A stretch of 64,000 bases of DNA, taken from positions 682,001 through 746,000 of the forward strand of contig NZ_AP024322.1 of assembly GCF_018408855.1 (NCBI RefSeq), in the 5' to 3' direction. A model generated the notes under the pieces. It did no database searches, had not been told where the DNA came from, and worked only from the letters and a program-made list of their open reading frames with translations. The position numbers and the translations under genes were made by a program. This DNA comes from Caballeronia sp. NK8 (GTDB lineage: Bacteria > Pseudomonadota > Gammaproteobacteria > Burkholderiales > Burkholderiaceae). Positions within the stretch are counted from its first letter, which is position 1. Every line of letters begins with the position of its first letter. Of this stretch, positions 53,924 through 63,567 are shown in pieces.

Positions 53924-56053
53924 TTATTTCACACGCATGCCCGGTTTCGCCCCGCTGTGCGGTTCGAGAATGTATAGCCCTGGTTCGGCTTTCTCGTCAG
54001 CGGCGGAGGCCGCGAGCACCATCCCTTCCGACAACCCGAACTTCATCTTGCGCGGCGCAAGGTTCACGACCATCACCGTGAGCTTGCCGATCAGATCCTG
54101 CGGCTGATACGCCGACTTGATGCCCGAGAACACGTTGCGCGTCTTCTCCTCGCCGACATCGAGCGTGAGTTGCAGCAGCTTGTCGGAGCCTTCGACCGCC
54201 TTGCAATCGACGATCTTCGCGATGCGCAGATCGACCTTCGCGAAATCGTCGATGGAAATGACGCCCGCGTCTTCCTGCTTCTTCGCGACGGTTTTGGCGG
54301 GCGCGGCGGCGGCCGTTTCCGCGGCCGGCGCGAGCGATTCGCGATTCGCGGCCAGCAGCGCCTCGATCTGCTTCGGATCGACGCGCGTGGTCAGATGCTT
54401 GTACGCGTTGATCGCATTCGCCGACGACAGCGGCTTCGCGGCATCGGCCCAGACGAGCGGCGCGATGCCGAGGAACGATTCCACCGCTTCGATGAGCTTC
54501 GGCATCACCGGCTTCAGCGCGAGCGACAGCAGGCGGAACGCTTCGAGACTCACGCTGCACGTTTCATGCAGCGCGACGCCGTTCGCCGGGTCCTTCGCCT
54601 GTTCCCACGGCTTCGCGGTATCGACGTAGGCGTTGACGGCGTCGGCGAGTTCCATCGTCGTGCGCAGCGCGCGGCCGTATTCGCGCGACTCGTAGAAGCC
54701 GGCGATCTGCGGAATCGCGGCGCGCAACTGGCCGATCAGCGGATGATTCATCGCGCTGTCCTGCACGCGGCCGTCGAAGCGCTTGATGAGAAAGCCCGCC
54801 GCACGGCTCGCGATATTCACGTACTTGCCGACGAGATCGCTGTTCACGCGCGCCTGGAAGTCGTCGAGGCTCAGGTCGATGTCTTCCATCGTGCTGTTGA
54901 GCTTCGCCGCGAAGTAGTAGCGCAGCCACTCGGGATTGAGGCCCGTGTCGATCACGCTCTGCGCGGTGATGAAAGTGCCGCGCGACTTCGACATCTTCGC
55001 GCCGTCGACGGTGAGGAAGCCGTGCGCGAACACGTTGGTCGGCGTGCGATGGCCGGAGAATTCGAGCATCGCCGGCCAGAACAGCGTGTGGAAATACAGG
55101 ATGTCCTTGCCGATGAAGTGATACTGCTCGGTCTTCGAGCCGGGCTTCACGAAGGCATCGAAGTCCACGCCGACGCGGTCCGCGAGGTTCTTGAAGCTCG
55201 CGTAGTAGCCGACCGGCGCATCGACCCACACGTAGAAGTATTTGCCCGGCGCGCCCGGAATCTCGAAGCCGAAGTACGGCGAGTCGCGCGAGATATCCCA
55301 GTCGGCGAGTTTCGCTTCGCCCTTGTCGCCGAGCCACTCGCGCATCTTGTTGGTGGCTTCGGGCTGCGCGAGGCCGCTCACCCAGCCGCGCAGGAATTCC
55401 TCGCAACGCGGATCGGAAAGCTTGAAGAAGTAGTGCGTCGATGTCTTGCGGATGGGCGTCGCGCCTGACACGACCGAATACGGATTGATGAGCTCGGTCG
55501 GCTGATAGGTCGAGCCGCAGACTTCGCAGTTGTCGCCGTATTGATCCTTCGCGCCGCACTTCGGGCACTGGCCCTTGATGAAGCGGTCCGGCAGGAACAT
55601 TTCCTTGACCGGATCGTAGGCCTGCTCGATGTCGCGTGCCTCGATCAGGCCCGCCTGCTGAAGTGCGCCGTAGATCGTGTTGCACAGGGCGCGGTTTTCC
55701 TCGGCATCGGTCGAGTAGTAGTTGTCGAACGAGATGCCGAAGCTGTCGAAGTCGCGCTTGTGCTCTTTCCACACGCGCTCGATCAGCTGTTTCGGCGTGA
55801 TGCCTTCCTTTTCGGCGCGCAGCATGATCGGCGTGCCGTGGGTGTCGTCCGCGCCGACGTAGTAGACCTCGTGGCCATGCATTCGCAGCGCCCGAACCCA
55901 GATATCCGTCTGAATGTATTCGACCATATGGCCGATATGAATCTGACCGTTCGCATACGGCAACGCGGACGTGACGAGGATCTGGCGGCGGCCGCTTTCG
56001 CTGGTGGAGGCGGCAGGCGCGGCGGTGGCAGTGGCTGAAATCGGTGCTGACAT
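53924..56053 (-). CDS. metG: Methionyl-tRNA synthetase
   Basis: Charges tRNA-Met. 709 aa. Class I motifs: HIGH-type [14 protein letters not shown] and KMSKSRGTF. Two CxxC pairs form the zinc knuckle ([19 protein letters not shown]). The C-terminal ~110 residues are the EMAP-like tRNA-binding domain ([20 protein letters not shown]), so it is the long homodimeric form. An Ala-rich linker precedes that domain. It starts at 56053 and is divergent from the HicB-like gene. Confidence 0.96.
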   Translation of the reverse strand: MSAPISATATAAPAASTSESGRRQILVTSALPYANGQIHIGHMVEYIQTDIWVRALRMHGHEVYYVGADDTHGTPIMLRAEKEGITPKQLIERVWKEHKRDFDSFGISFDNYYSTDAEENRALCNTIYGALQQAGLIEARDIEQAYDPVKEMFLPDRFIKGQCPKCGAKDQYGDNCEVCGSTYQPTELINPYSVVSGATPIRKTSTHYFFKLSDPRCEEFLRGWVSGLAQPEATNKMREWLGDKGEAKLADWDISRDSPYFGFEIPGAPGKYFYVWVDAPVGYYASFKNLADRVGVDFDAFVKPGSKTEQYHFIGKDILYFHTLFWPAMLEFSGHRTPTNVFAHGFLTVDGAKMSKSRGTFITAQSVIDTGLNPEWLRYYFAAKLNSTMEDIDLSLDDFQARVNSDLVGKYVNIASRAAGFLIKRFDGRVQDSAMNHPLIGQLRAAIPQIAGFYESREYGRALRTTMELADAVNAYVDTAKPWEQAKDPANGVALHETCSVSLEAFRLLSLALKPVMPKLIEAVESFLGIAPLVWADAAKPLSSANAINAYKHLTTRVDPKQIEALLAANRESLAPAAETAAAAPAKTVAKKQEDAGVISIDDFAKVDLRIAKIVDCKAVEGSDKLLQLTLDVGEEKTRNVFSGIKSAYQPQDLIGKLTVMVVNLAPRKMKFGLSEGMVLAASAADEKAEPGLYILEPHSGAKPGMRVK

Positions 56054-56188
56054 AAAGGCGCGGCCCGTGTGGGAGTGCTTGGGGTTGGGAAAAAGCGGAT
56101 TTTGATTTTAGCAGGGCGGGGGAGTGGGGCGCGCGGGGCTGAGATGGGAGGTTGGATTCGGGGCTTGATAGCTGCTAATTTGCAACTA

Positions 56189-56251
56189 CAAAATACAACA
56201 AAAAAGTTGCATATTGCGCTTAGCAAAATACGCCGCTAGTGTTGTATTTTG
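56189..56251. promoter_or_regulatory. Palindromic operator-like region upstream of the HicB gene
   Basis: A perfect 11-bp inverted repeat: caaaatacaac at 56189-56199 and gttgtattttg at 56241-56251. A third partial copy, caaaatac, is at 56224-56231. The segment is very AT-rich in a GC-rich genome. Its distance from the hicB start (35 nt) fits an autorepression operator. Confidence 0.65.
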
Positions 56252-56285
56252 CTGCCTTCAGCACTCGCAAGGAGAACACACCGTC

Positions 56286-56705
56286 ATGCTGTCCTATCCA
56301 GTGAATCTGGAACTCGACACAAACAACACTTTTCTGGTCACCTTTCCCGACATACCGGAAGCACTTTCCGTAGGGGACGATGCAGATGAGGCGCTAATCA
56401 ACGGACTCGATGCACTGGAAAGCGCTATCGAAATTTACTTCGACGAAAAACGCGAAGTGCCCATGCCGTCGAAACCGAAGAAAGGCCAACCGGTCGTCAC
56501 TTTGCCCGCGCTCGTCGTGACAAAGGTGCTGCTTCAGAACGAAATGATCCGCCAGGGCGTGCGCAAGTCCGAACTCGCGCGGCGACTCAACGTTCACATG
56601 CCGCAAGTCGACCGCCTGCTCGACCCGCGACATTCGTCGAAACTCGAAGCGATCGAAGCCGCGTTTCTGTCTCTGGGCAAGCGCCTGAAAATTTCGTTGG
56701 CGTGA
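56286..56705 (+). CDS. HicB-type antitoxin / DNA-binding protein without visible HicA
   Basis: 139-aa protein with a HicB-like N-terminal domain (SYPVNLELDTNNTFLVTFPDIPEALS, then DADEALINGLDALESAI) and a C-terminal helix-turn-helix (RQGVRKSELARRLNVHMPQVDRLLD). HicB proteins neutralise the HicA mRNA interferase and repress their own operon. The ATG at 56286 has aaggaga ten bases upstream. No 60-80-aa HicA-type double-stranded RNA-binding protein can be found before or after it, so it appears to be an orphan. A palindromic candidate operator precedes it. It may be a transcription factor derived from a toxin-antitoxin system. Confidence 0.82.
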   Translation: MLSYPVNLELDTNNTFLVTFPDIPEALSVGDDADEALINGLDALESAIEIYFDEKREVPMPSKPKKGQPVVTLPALVVTKVLLQNEMIRQGVRKSELARRLNVHMPQVDRLLDPRHSSKLEAIEAAFLSLGKRLKISLA

Positions 56706-56740
56706 GGCAGAGCGGCGCCCTGGAAAAAAATCACGCGCAC

Positions 56741-56770
56741 AAAAAAAACCGGGGTCCAATCGGGCCCCGG
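56741..56770 (-). terminator. Rho-independent terminator downstream of the OmpA-like gene
   Basis: Stem ccgggg(t)cc with ggccccgg around caatcg; on the minus strand it is followed by eight T. It lies about 175 nt after the stop of the OmpA-like gene, implying a long 3' untranslated region. Confidence 0.8.
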
Positions 56771-56945
56771 AGCAACAACGACAAGAGGAGAATGGCAGGT
56801 GATGGCCTCGCCATCCACCTACCGTAGAGAAAGACCCGCGCCGCGCGCTCAAGTTTCAAATTTTTTTCAACCTGATGCACGTACCCGCCGGACCGCTCTC
56901 GCCACGACACTCGCAGTGGCGATTTCCCCTTTTAAATCAACAGTT

Positions 56946-57602
56946 TTACTGCACCTGACCCGGCTGCGCCGTGGCACGCAGATAGATTTCCACGCGACGA
57001 TTCTGCGCGCGACCCGCTTCCGTCGAGTTGTCGGCGATCGGCTGGTTCTGGCCCATGCCCGAAGCCGACAGGCGCTGCGCCGGGACGCCGTGCGTCGCGA
57101 CGTACGACGCCACGCTCTGCGCGCGGTTCTGCGACAGCGTCTGGTTGTAAGCCGGCTGGCCCGTGTTGTCCGTATGGCCGACCACGCTTGCGACCAGCTC
57201 CGGATGCTGCTGCATCGTCTGCGTGACGGAATTCAGCACCGGATCGAACGACGGCTTGATGGCGTAGCTGTTCGTGTCGAACGAAATCGAATTGGGGATG
57301 TTCACCTTCAGCGAGCCGTCCTGCTGCTCGGTCACTTGCGTGCCCGTGCCCTTCGAATCGCCGGAAATCTTGTTCTTGATCGACTGCCAGTTGTAGCCGG
57401 TGATGCCGCCGACCGCCGCGCCCGTGGCCGCGCCGATCGCCGCGCCCTTGCCGCCGCCGAAGATGGCGCCGATGCCCGCGCCGGTCGCGGCTCCAACGCC
57501 GGTGCCGACTGCGGTGTTGGTGCCTTGCTGCGAAGCGCAGCCGGCGACGAGTGCGCCTGCCACGGCAAACACGGACAGACGGGTGAAGAATTTAGTGTTC
57601 AT
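56946..57602 (-). CDS. OmpA-family lipoprotein with glycine-zipper segment
   Basis: 218-aa lipoprotein: signal MNTKFFTRLSVFAVAGALVAGC with lipobox LVAGC (Cys22). A glycine-zipper stretch (TGAGIGAIFGGGKGAAIG, TGAAVGGITGY) follows, which may insert in a membrane. The C-terminal OmpA peptidoglycan-binding domain has SISFDTNSYAIKP, VVGHTDNTGQPAYNQTLSQN and GRAQNRRVEIYL, including the Asp/Arg pair that binds diaminopimelate. Probable outer-membrane anchor to the cell wall, divergent from mrp. Confidence 0.9.
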   Translation of the reverse strand: MNTKFFTRLSVFAVAGALVAGCASQQGTNTAVGTGVGAATGAGIGAIFGGGKGAAIGAATGAAVGGITGYNWQSIKNKISGDSKGTGTQVTEQQDGSLKVNIPNSISFDTNSYAIKPSFDPVLNSVTQTMQQHPELVASVVGHTDNTGQPAYNQTLSQNRAQSVASYVATHGVPAQRLSASGMGQNQPIADNSTEAGRAQNRRVEIYLRATAQPGQVQ

Positions 57603-57865
57603 CTTCGATCTCCTTAAAAACGACGAGCGATTCGGCGAGATGTGCCGACAGTGCGAAAGGGTCTTCGGACGAGCTTCCTGACGACCCTCTACAATAATGA
57701 GAAAGGCGTCGGGTTGCCCGATGCGATGCGTCCCCGGAAAGATTTGCAGCAGGATAGTGCAGTGCGCCAGAGCCTGTGCGCAATCGCGCTAACATTTCCT
57801 TTCAATTTCCTCAGTTTGTTGCAATCGCCGAGGGCGAAGAGCAACAACCGTTCCATGGAGTCTCG

Positions 57866-58954
57866 ATGAGTATTGACCGCGCGAAGATCGACATCGCACT
57901 CGCCACACTGACCGATCCGAACACCAACCGCAAGTTCGTCGATACCAAAAGCATCCGCAATGTGGCCGTCGACGGCGCGAACGTCGCGGTGAGCGTCGTG
58001 CTCGGTTATCCCGCGAAAACCCAGTTTGCCGCGATCCGCGAGCAGGTCGCGGGCGCGCTGCGCGAGGTTGACGGCGTCGCGAACGTGACCGTCGACGTTT
58101 CTTCGCAAGTCGTCGCGCACGCGGTGCAGCGCGGCGTGAAGCTGCTGCCGAACGTCAAGAACATCATCGCGGTGGCATCGGGCAAGGGCGGCGTCGGCAA
58201 GAGCACGACCGCCGCGAATCTCGCGCTCGCGCTCGCGGCCGAGGGCGCGTCGGTGGGCATGCTCGACGCCGACATCTACGGCCCCTCGCTGCCGATGATG
58301 CTCGGCATCACGGGTCGCCCCGAATCGCCCGACAACCAGACGATGAACCCGCTCGAAGGCCATGGCATCCAGGCGAATTCGATCGGCTTTCTGATCGAGC
58401 AGGACAACCCGATGGTCTGGCGCGGCCCGATGGTCACCTCCGCGCTCGAACAACTGCTGCGTCAGACCAACTGGAAGGATCTCGATTACCTCGTCGTCGA
58501 CATGCCGCCGGGCACCGGCGACATCCAGCTCACGCTGTCGCAGAAAGTGCCGGTGACCGGCGCGGTGATCGTCACGACGCCGCAGGACATCGCGCTGCTG
58601 GACGCGAAGAAGGGCTTGAAGATGTTTGAAAAGGTCGGCATTCCGATTCTCGGCATCGTCGAGAACATGAGCACGCACATCTGCTCGAACTGCGGCCACG
58701 AGGAGCACATCTTCGGCGCGGGCGGCGGCGAGCGCATGGCGAAGGAATACGGCGTCGAGATTCTCGGGTCTTTGCCGCTCGACATCTCCATTCGCGAGCG
58801 CACGGACGCCGGACAGCCGAGCGTCGTGTCGCAGCCGGACAGCCGCATCGCCGAGACCTATCGCGCGATTGCGCGCCGTGTCGCGATCTCGGTCGCCGAG
58901 CGTCAGCGTGACATGACCTCGAAGTTTCCGAGCATCGTCGTGCAGAACACCTGA
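57866..58954 (+). CDS. apbC: Iron-sulfur cluster carrier protein Mrp/ApbC
   Basis: P-loop ATPase that carries and transfers [4Fe-4S] clusters. 362 aa. The N-terminal ~90 residues are a MIP18/DUF59 domain. The deviant Walker A is ASGKGGVGKSTTAANL, followed by LDADIYGPSLPMMLG and VDMPPGTGDIQLTL. The cluster-binding CxxC is in HICSNCGHEEHIFG. The ATG at 57866 has a ggag ribosome site nine bases upstream. It is a stand-alone gene, near metG as in other Burkholderiales. Confidence 0.93.
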   Translation: MSIDRAKIDIALATLTDPNTNRKFVDTKSIRNVAVDGANVAVSVVLGYPAKTQFAAIREQVAGALREVDGVANVTVDVSSQVVAHAVQRGVKLLPNVKNIIAVASGKGGVGKSTTAANLALALAAEGASVGMLDADIYGPSLPMMLGITGRPESPDNQTMNPLEGHGIQANSIGFLIEQDNPMVWRGPMVTSALEQLLRQTNWKDLDYLVVDMPPGTGDIQLTLSQKVPVTGAVIVTTPQDIALLDAKKGLKMFEKVGIPILGIVENMSTHICSNCGHEEHIFGAGGGERMAKEYGVEILGSLPLDISIRERTDAGQPSVVSQPDSRIAETYRAIARRVAISVAERQRDMTSKFPSIVVQNT

Positions 58955-59073
58955 TTTCGAGCGAACGATCGAATCTCCGCGAGCCTTGTGCAATGCGGCT
59001 CGCGGTATCATGTCGCCTTCGATGCGCGGCAGCGTGGACGCACTGGGCGTCGGCGGGCCGCCGAGAGGATCGC

Positions 59074-59607
59074 ATGAGAGACAGATTCGACGGGAGGGCG
59101 CTGCACGCCTTGATCGCGATGGCCGCTTGCAGCGTCATGCTGAGCGGTTGCGGCCTCATCTTCCAGAATCACGAGAAGCGCGCGGACGCGGTGCTCAAGC
59201 CTACGCCGGGCAACGCCACACGCGGCAACGTCACGCTGATCGAGCGCTCGGACGGCGTGCAGGTTTCGTACAGCTTCACCGACATGCCGCCGAACAGCGA
59301 CCACGCGCTGACCGTGCACGAGCGCGGCGACTGCATCGCGGTGAACGATCAGGACACGAGTCCGGTGTTCGCGCTGCCCGCCGAGCGCAGAAAGCCGTCG
59401 TCGCGGCTCGAAGGCGAACTCGGCAATATCCACGCGGACGCGACTGGCGCGGCGACCGGCTTCATCGTCGCGACGGACGTCTCGCTCGACGGCGTGCGCT
59501 CGGTCATCTCGCGCGCGATCATGCTGCACCGCGAGGCGCTCGACCCTTACGCGAGCGCGCCGCACAACGTGGGCCCGTCGCTCGCCTGCGGCGTGATTCG
59601 CCGCTAA
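59074..59607 (+). CDS. Cu-Zn superoxide dismutase-like lipoprotein with degenerate metal sites
   Basis: 177-aa exported protein. The ATG at 59074 (gagagga upstream) gives a lipoprotein signal with lipobox LSGC (Cys26). The mature part aligns with bacterial SodC: SDHALTVHERGDC matches the xHGFHIHxxGxC motif, and LACGVIRR is the typical end. Several ligands are changed: the first His of HxH is Thr, the bridging His region reads VFALP, and the zinc-loop His/Asp positions read RLEGELGN. Two candidate Cu-side histidines (TVHE and IMLHRE) and both disulfide-type cysteines remain. It is probably not an active dismutase. Confidence 0.75.
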   Translation: MRDRFDGRALHALIAMAACSVMLSGCGLIFQNHEKRADAVLKPTPGNATRGNVTLIERSDGVQVSYSFTDMPPNSDHALTVHERGDCIAVNDQDTSPVFALPAERRKPSSRLEGELGNIHADATGAATGFIVATDVSLDGVRSVISRAIMLHREALDPYASAPHNVGPSLACGVIRR

Positions 59608-59695
59608 AGGCCGCGCCCGTTTGCGTCGCGCCCGGCGTCGCGGCCCGATCGCGTAAAATACGCGCTTTCGCGTTCACCGTTGAGTAGCGTCCCCT

Positions 59696-60265
59696 ATGAG
59701 CATCAAGTCCGACAAGTGGATTCGCCGCATGGCCGAAGAGCACCGAATGATCGAGCCGTTCGTGCGCGATCAGGTGCGCGTGACCGAAGATGGCCGCAAG
59801 ATCGTGAGTTACGGCACGTCGAGCTACGGCTACGACATTCGCGTCGCCGACGAATTCAAGATTTTCACGAACATCAATTCCACGATCGTCGATCCGAAGA
59901 ATTTCGACGAAAAATCGTTTGTCGACTTCAAGGGCGATGTCTGCATCATTCCGCCGAATTCGTTCGCGCTCGCACGCACGGTCGAGTATTTCCGCATTCC
60001 GCGCTCGTGCCTGACGGTGTGTCTGGGCAAATCGACCTATGCGCGCTGCGGGATCATCGTCAACGTGACGCCGTTCGAGCCGGAATGGGAAGGTTACGTG
60101 ACGCTCGAATTCTCGAATACGACACCTTTGCCTGCCAAAATCTACGCAAACGAGGGCGTCGCCCAGGTTCTGTTCTTCGAAAGCGATGAAATGTGCGAGA
60201 CCTCGTACGCCGATCGCGGCGGGAAGTATCAAGGACAGCACGGCGTGACGCTGCCGAAAACCTGA
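59696..60265 (+). CDS. dcd: dCTP deaminase
   Basis: Deaminates dCTP to dUTP, feeding thymidylate synthesis. 189 aa, the normal length. Motifs: [40 protein letters not shown] and [12 protein letters not shown], with the catalytic Glu in the last. The C-terminal [11 protein letters not shown] is conserved. It is followed by a hairpin and then the decarboxylase gene, 106 nt downstream. Confidence 0.95.
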   Translation: MSIKSDKWIRRMAEEHRMIEPFVRDQVRVTEDGRKIVSYGTSSYGYDIRVADEFKIFTNINSTIVDPKNFDEKSFVDFKGDVCIIPPNSFALARTVEYFRIPRSCLTVCLGKSTYARCGIIVNVTPFEPEWEGYVTLEFSNTTPLPAKIYANEGVAQVLFFESDEMCETSYADRGGKYQGQHGVTLPKT

Positions 60266-60308
60266 CGTCCGTTGCGCTTTAAGAAACGCACATAGCAAAC
60301 GCTTGTCG

Positions 60309-60353
60309 AAAGACCGCTGGCCTCGGGATTGCATCCCAGGCGGCGGTCGTTTC
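60309..60353 (+). terminator. Stem-loop between dcd and the decarboxylase
   Basis: An interrupted stem: gaccgc (60312-60317) with gcggtc (60343-60348), and an inner gggat/atccc pair. It is followed by gtttccattt, a weak T-run. It could terminate dcd or act in the decarboxylase leader, whose ATG is 23 nt further on. Confidence 0.5.
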
Positions 60354-60371
60354 CATTTGGAGAATCGCCTC

Positions 60372-62657
60372 ATGAAGTTTCGCTTCCCCGTCGTCATCAT
60401 CGACGAAGATTTTCGCTCCGAGAACATCTCGGGTTCCGGCATCCGGGCGCTTGCCGAGGCGATCGAGAAAGAAGGCGCCGAAGTGCTCGGCCTCACGAGC
60501 TACGGCGATCTCGCCGCGTTCGCGCAGCAGTCGAGCCGCGCGTCGTGCTTCATCCTTTCGATCGATGACGACGAGCTGCTGCCTTACGCCGATAACGTCG
60601 TCGTCGAAGGCGACACGCCGGAACTGGCATCGGCGATCGTCGCGCTGCGCGCGTTCATCAACGCCGTGCGCCGCCGCAACGCCGACATCCCCATCTTCCT
60701 GTATGGCGAAACGCGCACCTCGCGCCATCTGCCGAACGACATCTTGCGCGAGCTGCATGGCTTCATCCACATGTTCGAGGACACGCCGGAGTTCGTCGCA
60801 CGGCACGTGATCCGTGAAGCGAAGGTGTATCTCGATTCGCTCGCGCCGCCGTTCTTCAAGGAACTGGTGCAATACGCGGAAGAAGGCTCGTATTCGTGGC
60901 ATTGCCCGGGGCACTCGGGCGGCGTCGCGTTCCTGAAGAATCCGCTCGGGCAGATGTTCCATCAGTTCTTCGGCGAGAACATGCTGCGCGCGGACGTGTG
61001 CAACGCCGTCGACGAACTCGGCCAGCTGCTCGATCACACGGGCCCGGTCGCGGCGTCGGAGCGCAACGCTGCGCGTATCTTCAGCGCGGATCATCTGTTC
61101 TTCGTGACCAACGGCACGTCGACGTCCAACAAGATCGTGTGGCACGCGACCGTGGCGCCGGGCGATATCGTTCTGGTCGACCGCAACTGCCACAAGTCGA
61201 TCCTGCACGCGATCACGATGACCGGCGCGATTCCCGTGTTCCTCACGCCGACGCGCAATCACTTCGGCATCATCGGGCCGATTCCGCGCGACGAGTTCAA
61301 GCCCGAGAACATCCGCAGGAAGATCGAGGCGAATCCGTTCGCGCGCGAAGCGCTCGCGAAGAACCCGAAGATCAAGCCGCGCATCCTGACGATCACGCAA
61401 AGCACCTACGACGGCGTGATCTACAACGTCGAGATGATCAAGGACCTGCTCGGCGATCTGCTCGACACGCTTCACTTCGACGAAGCCTGGCTGCCGCACG
61501 CCGAGTTCCACTCGTTCTATCAGGACATGCACGCGATCGGCGCGGGCCGGCCGCGCACGGGCGCGCTCGTGTTCGCGACGCACTCCACGCACAAGCTGCT
61601 CGCGGGCATTTCGCAGGCGTCGCAGATTCTCGTGCAGGACAGCGAGAACAGCACGTTCGACCGCCATCGCTTCAACGAAGCGTATCTGATGCATACGTCG
61701 ACGTCGCCGCAATACGCGATCATCGCGTCGTGCGACGTGGCCGCCGCGATGATGGAAGCGCCGGGCGGCACGGCGCTCGTCGAGGAATCGATCGCCGAGG
61801 CGCTCGATTTCCGCCGCGCGATGCGCAAGGTCGATGCCGAATATGGCGACGACTGGTTCTTCAAGGTCTGGGGCCCGGACGCACTGGCGGAAGAGGGTAT
61901 CGGCGACCGCGAGGACTGGATGCTGAAGCCCAACGACCGCTGGCACGGCTTCGGCGCGCTCGCGGAAAACTTCAACATGCTCGATCCGATCAAGGCGACG
62001 ATCATCACGCCGGGACTCGACGTGGACGGCGAATTCGGCGAGACCGGCATTCCGGCCGCGATCGTGACGAAGTATCTGGCGGAGCACGGCATCATCGTGG
62101 AGAAGACCGGGCTTTACTCGTTCTTCATCATGTTCACGATCGGCATCACGAAGGGCCGCTGGAACTCGATGGTCACCGAACTCCAGCAGTTCAAGGACGA
62201 CTACGACAACAACCAGCCGCTGTGGCGCGTGCTGCCCGAGTTCGTCGCGCAGCATCCGTCGTACGAGCGCATCGGCCTGCGCGATCTGTGCGAGCAGATC
62301 CACAGCGTCTATCGCGCGAACAACATCGCGCGTCTGACGACCGAGATGTATCTGTCGAGCATGGAGCCGGCGATGAAACCGTCCGAGGCGTTCGCCAAGC
62401 TCGCGCACCGTGAGATCGATCGCGTACCGATCGACGAACTCGAAGGCCGCGTCACGTCGATTCTGCTCACGCCGTATCCGCCGGGCATTCCGTTGCTGAT
62501 TCCGGGCGAGCGCTTCAATCGCACGATCGTCGATTACCTGCGCTTCGCGCGCGAGTTCAACGAGCGCTTCCCGGGCTTCCATACGGATATCCACGGGCTC
62601 GTCGGCGAGATGATCAACGGGCGCATCGAGTATTTTGTCGATTGCGTGCGCGGCTGA
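60372..62657 (+). CDS. Arginine/lysine/ornithine decarboxylase (fold-type I, biodegradative-like)
   Basis: PLP enzyme producing agmatine, cadaverine or putrescine. 761 aa, with the N-terminal wing (response-regulator-like) domain over residues 1-130 (VVIIDEDFRSENISGSG). The PLP core has FFVTNGTSTSNKIVWHA, VDRNCHKSILHAI, and the Schiff-base lysine in THSTHKLLAGISQAS. The HFDEAWLPHAEFHSFY segment is the usual DEAH/W region. Substrate cannot be settled by reading. The ATG at 60372 has a ggag site nine bases upstream. It stands alone after dcd, ending at a strong terminator. Confidence 0.9.
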   Translation: MKFRFPVVIIDEDFRSENISGSGIRALAEAIEKEGAEVLGLTSYGDLAAFAQQSSRASCFILSIDDDELLPYADNVVVEGDTPELASAIVALRAFINAVRRRNADIPIFLYGETRTSRHLPNDILRELHGFIHMFEDTPEFVARHVIREAKVYLDSLAPPFFKELVQYAEEGSYSWHCPGHSGGVAFLKNPLGQMFHQFFGENMLRADVCNAVDELGQLLDHTGPVAASERNAARIFSADHLFFVTNGTSTSNKIVWHATVAPGDIVLVDRNCHKSILHAITMTGAIPVFLTPTRNHFGIIGPIPRDEFKPENIRRKIEANPFAREALAKNPKIKPRILTITQSTYDGVIYNVEMIKDLLGDLLDTLHFDEAWLPHAEFHSFYQDMHAIGAGRPRTGALVFATHSTHKLLAGISQASQILVQDSENSTFDRHRFNEAYLMHTSTSPQYAIIASCDVAAAMMEAPGGTALVEESIAEALDFRRAMRKVDAEYGDDWFFKVWGPDALAEEGIGDREDWMLKPNDRWHGFGALAENFNMLDPIKATIITPGLDVDGEFGETGIPAAIVTKYLAEHGIIVEKTGLYSFFIMFTIGITKGRWNSMVTELQQFKDDYDNNQPLWRVLPEFVAQHPSYERIGLRDLCEQIHSVYRANNIARLTTEMYLSSMEPAMKPSEAFAKLAHREIDRVPIDELEGRVTSILLTPYPPGIPLLIPGERFNRTIVDYLRFAREFNERFPGFHTDIHGLVGEMINGRIEYFVDCVRG

Positions 62658-62679
62658 TGTTCGTCTGATCCGCTGCTGT

Positions 62680-62717
62680 AAAAAAACAAACGGCCCTTTC
62701 AAAGGGCCGTTTGTCGT
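62680..62717. terminator. Bidirectional terminator between the decarboxylase and GST genes
   Basis: A nearly continuous palindrome aaacggccctttcaaagggc... (62688-62712), with an A-run before it and a T-rich end, serving both convergent genes. Confidence 0.85.
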
Positions 62718-62736
62718 TTCAGGCGCTACCGGTCGT

Positions 62737-63342
62737 TCAGATCAGGCCTTCCGCTTTCATCGCTGCCTGCACGCCGGCACGCGCGCCGACACGCTCCTGA
62801 TACGCGACGAGCGCGGGCCACTTGCCGAGATCGAGATCGATGTGCTTCGCCCAGCCGAGGACGGTGAAGAGGTAGGCGTCGCCGATGCCGAATTCGTTGC
62901 CGAGCAGGAACTGCTTGTCGTCGACCTGTTGCGCGACATAGGTGAGACGGCGTTCGAGGTTGGCCATCGCGGCGGCTTTCCAGTCGCTGCTGGCGGCCGG
63001 ATTGAAGAACGGCGAGAAATTCTTGTGCAGTTCGGTGCCGATGAACGTGAGCCAGCCTTGCAGGCGATAGCGCGCCATGGCGTCGTTGAGCGGCGCGAGG
63101 TGTTTCGCCGGAACCTGATCCGCGATGTATTGCATGATCGCGGGGCCTTCGGTGAGCAGTTCGCCGTTGTCGAGCAGCAGGGCGGGAACGTAGCCCTTCG
63201 CGTTGATCTTGGTGAAATCCGCGCCGCTCGCGGTGAGCTTGGTCTTGAGATCGACGGCTTCGGTCTCGTAAGGCAGCCCCGATTCTTCGAGGACGATGTG
63301 TGATGCGAGGGAACAGGCGCCTGCTTTGTAGAACAGTTTCAA
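62737..63342 (-). CDS. Glutathione S-transferase (beta-class-like, GstA)
   Basis: 201-aa cytosolic GST. The start is a TTG at 63342 with GGAGA seven bases upstream, giving the standard N-terminus KLFYKAGACSLASHIVL; Cys9 in this motif is the beta-class catalytic cysteine. The thioredoxin-like domain ends with KGYVPALLLDNGELLTEGPAIMQ, and the helical C-terminal domain (EFGIGDAYLFTVLGW, the N-capping box) follows. Likely detoxification or redox role; substrate unknown. Confidence 0.88.
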   Translation of the reverse strand: MKLFYKAGACSLASHIVLEESGLPYETEAVDLKTKLTASGADFTKINAKGYVPALLLDNGELLTEGPAIMQYIADQVPAKHLAPLNDAMARYRLQGWLTFIGTELHKNFSPFFNPAASSDWKAAAMANLERRLTYVAQQVDDKQFLLGNEFGIGDAYLFTVLGWAKHIDLDLGKWPALVAYQERVGARAGVQAAMKAEGLI

Positions 63343-63567
63343 AACGATTTCTCCGGGATGAACCGGCACGATTATGAACGATGTCGATCGCGGATGATGG
63401 TCGAAAATGTGAAATTATCTGTGTCGCATTGGTAGATGAATGCTTTCAAGTACGCGCTTTGGCCCGAAGTGAAAGCGTTCTAGGAAATAGGAATTTCCGT
63501 GTATGTACTTAGCATTGCAAAGAATAGTATTCAGTCAGACTGTGGGCTCAACCGAAAGGAGATATTC
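63343..63567. other. AT-rich intergenic region upstream of the Tai4-like gene
   Basis: 225 bp between the divergent GST and immunity-like genes; clearly AT-richer from about 63400. It contains promoter-like sequence, but no other gene. The strong ribosome site aaggag (63555-63560) at its right end precedes the ATG at 63568, not the GTG of the immunity frame. Confidence 0.45.

Noticed and set aside
56054..56285. hicA toxin gene upstream of the HicB gene
   Set aside because: The 230 bp contain no frame of 55-80 codons with a HicA-like sequence; the segment is AT-rich operator-type DNA.
60279..62702. 807-codon minus-strand open frame opposite the decarboxylase
   Set aside because: Mirror-frame artefact of high GC; the plus-strand PLP enzyme has all its motifs.
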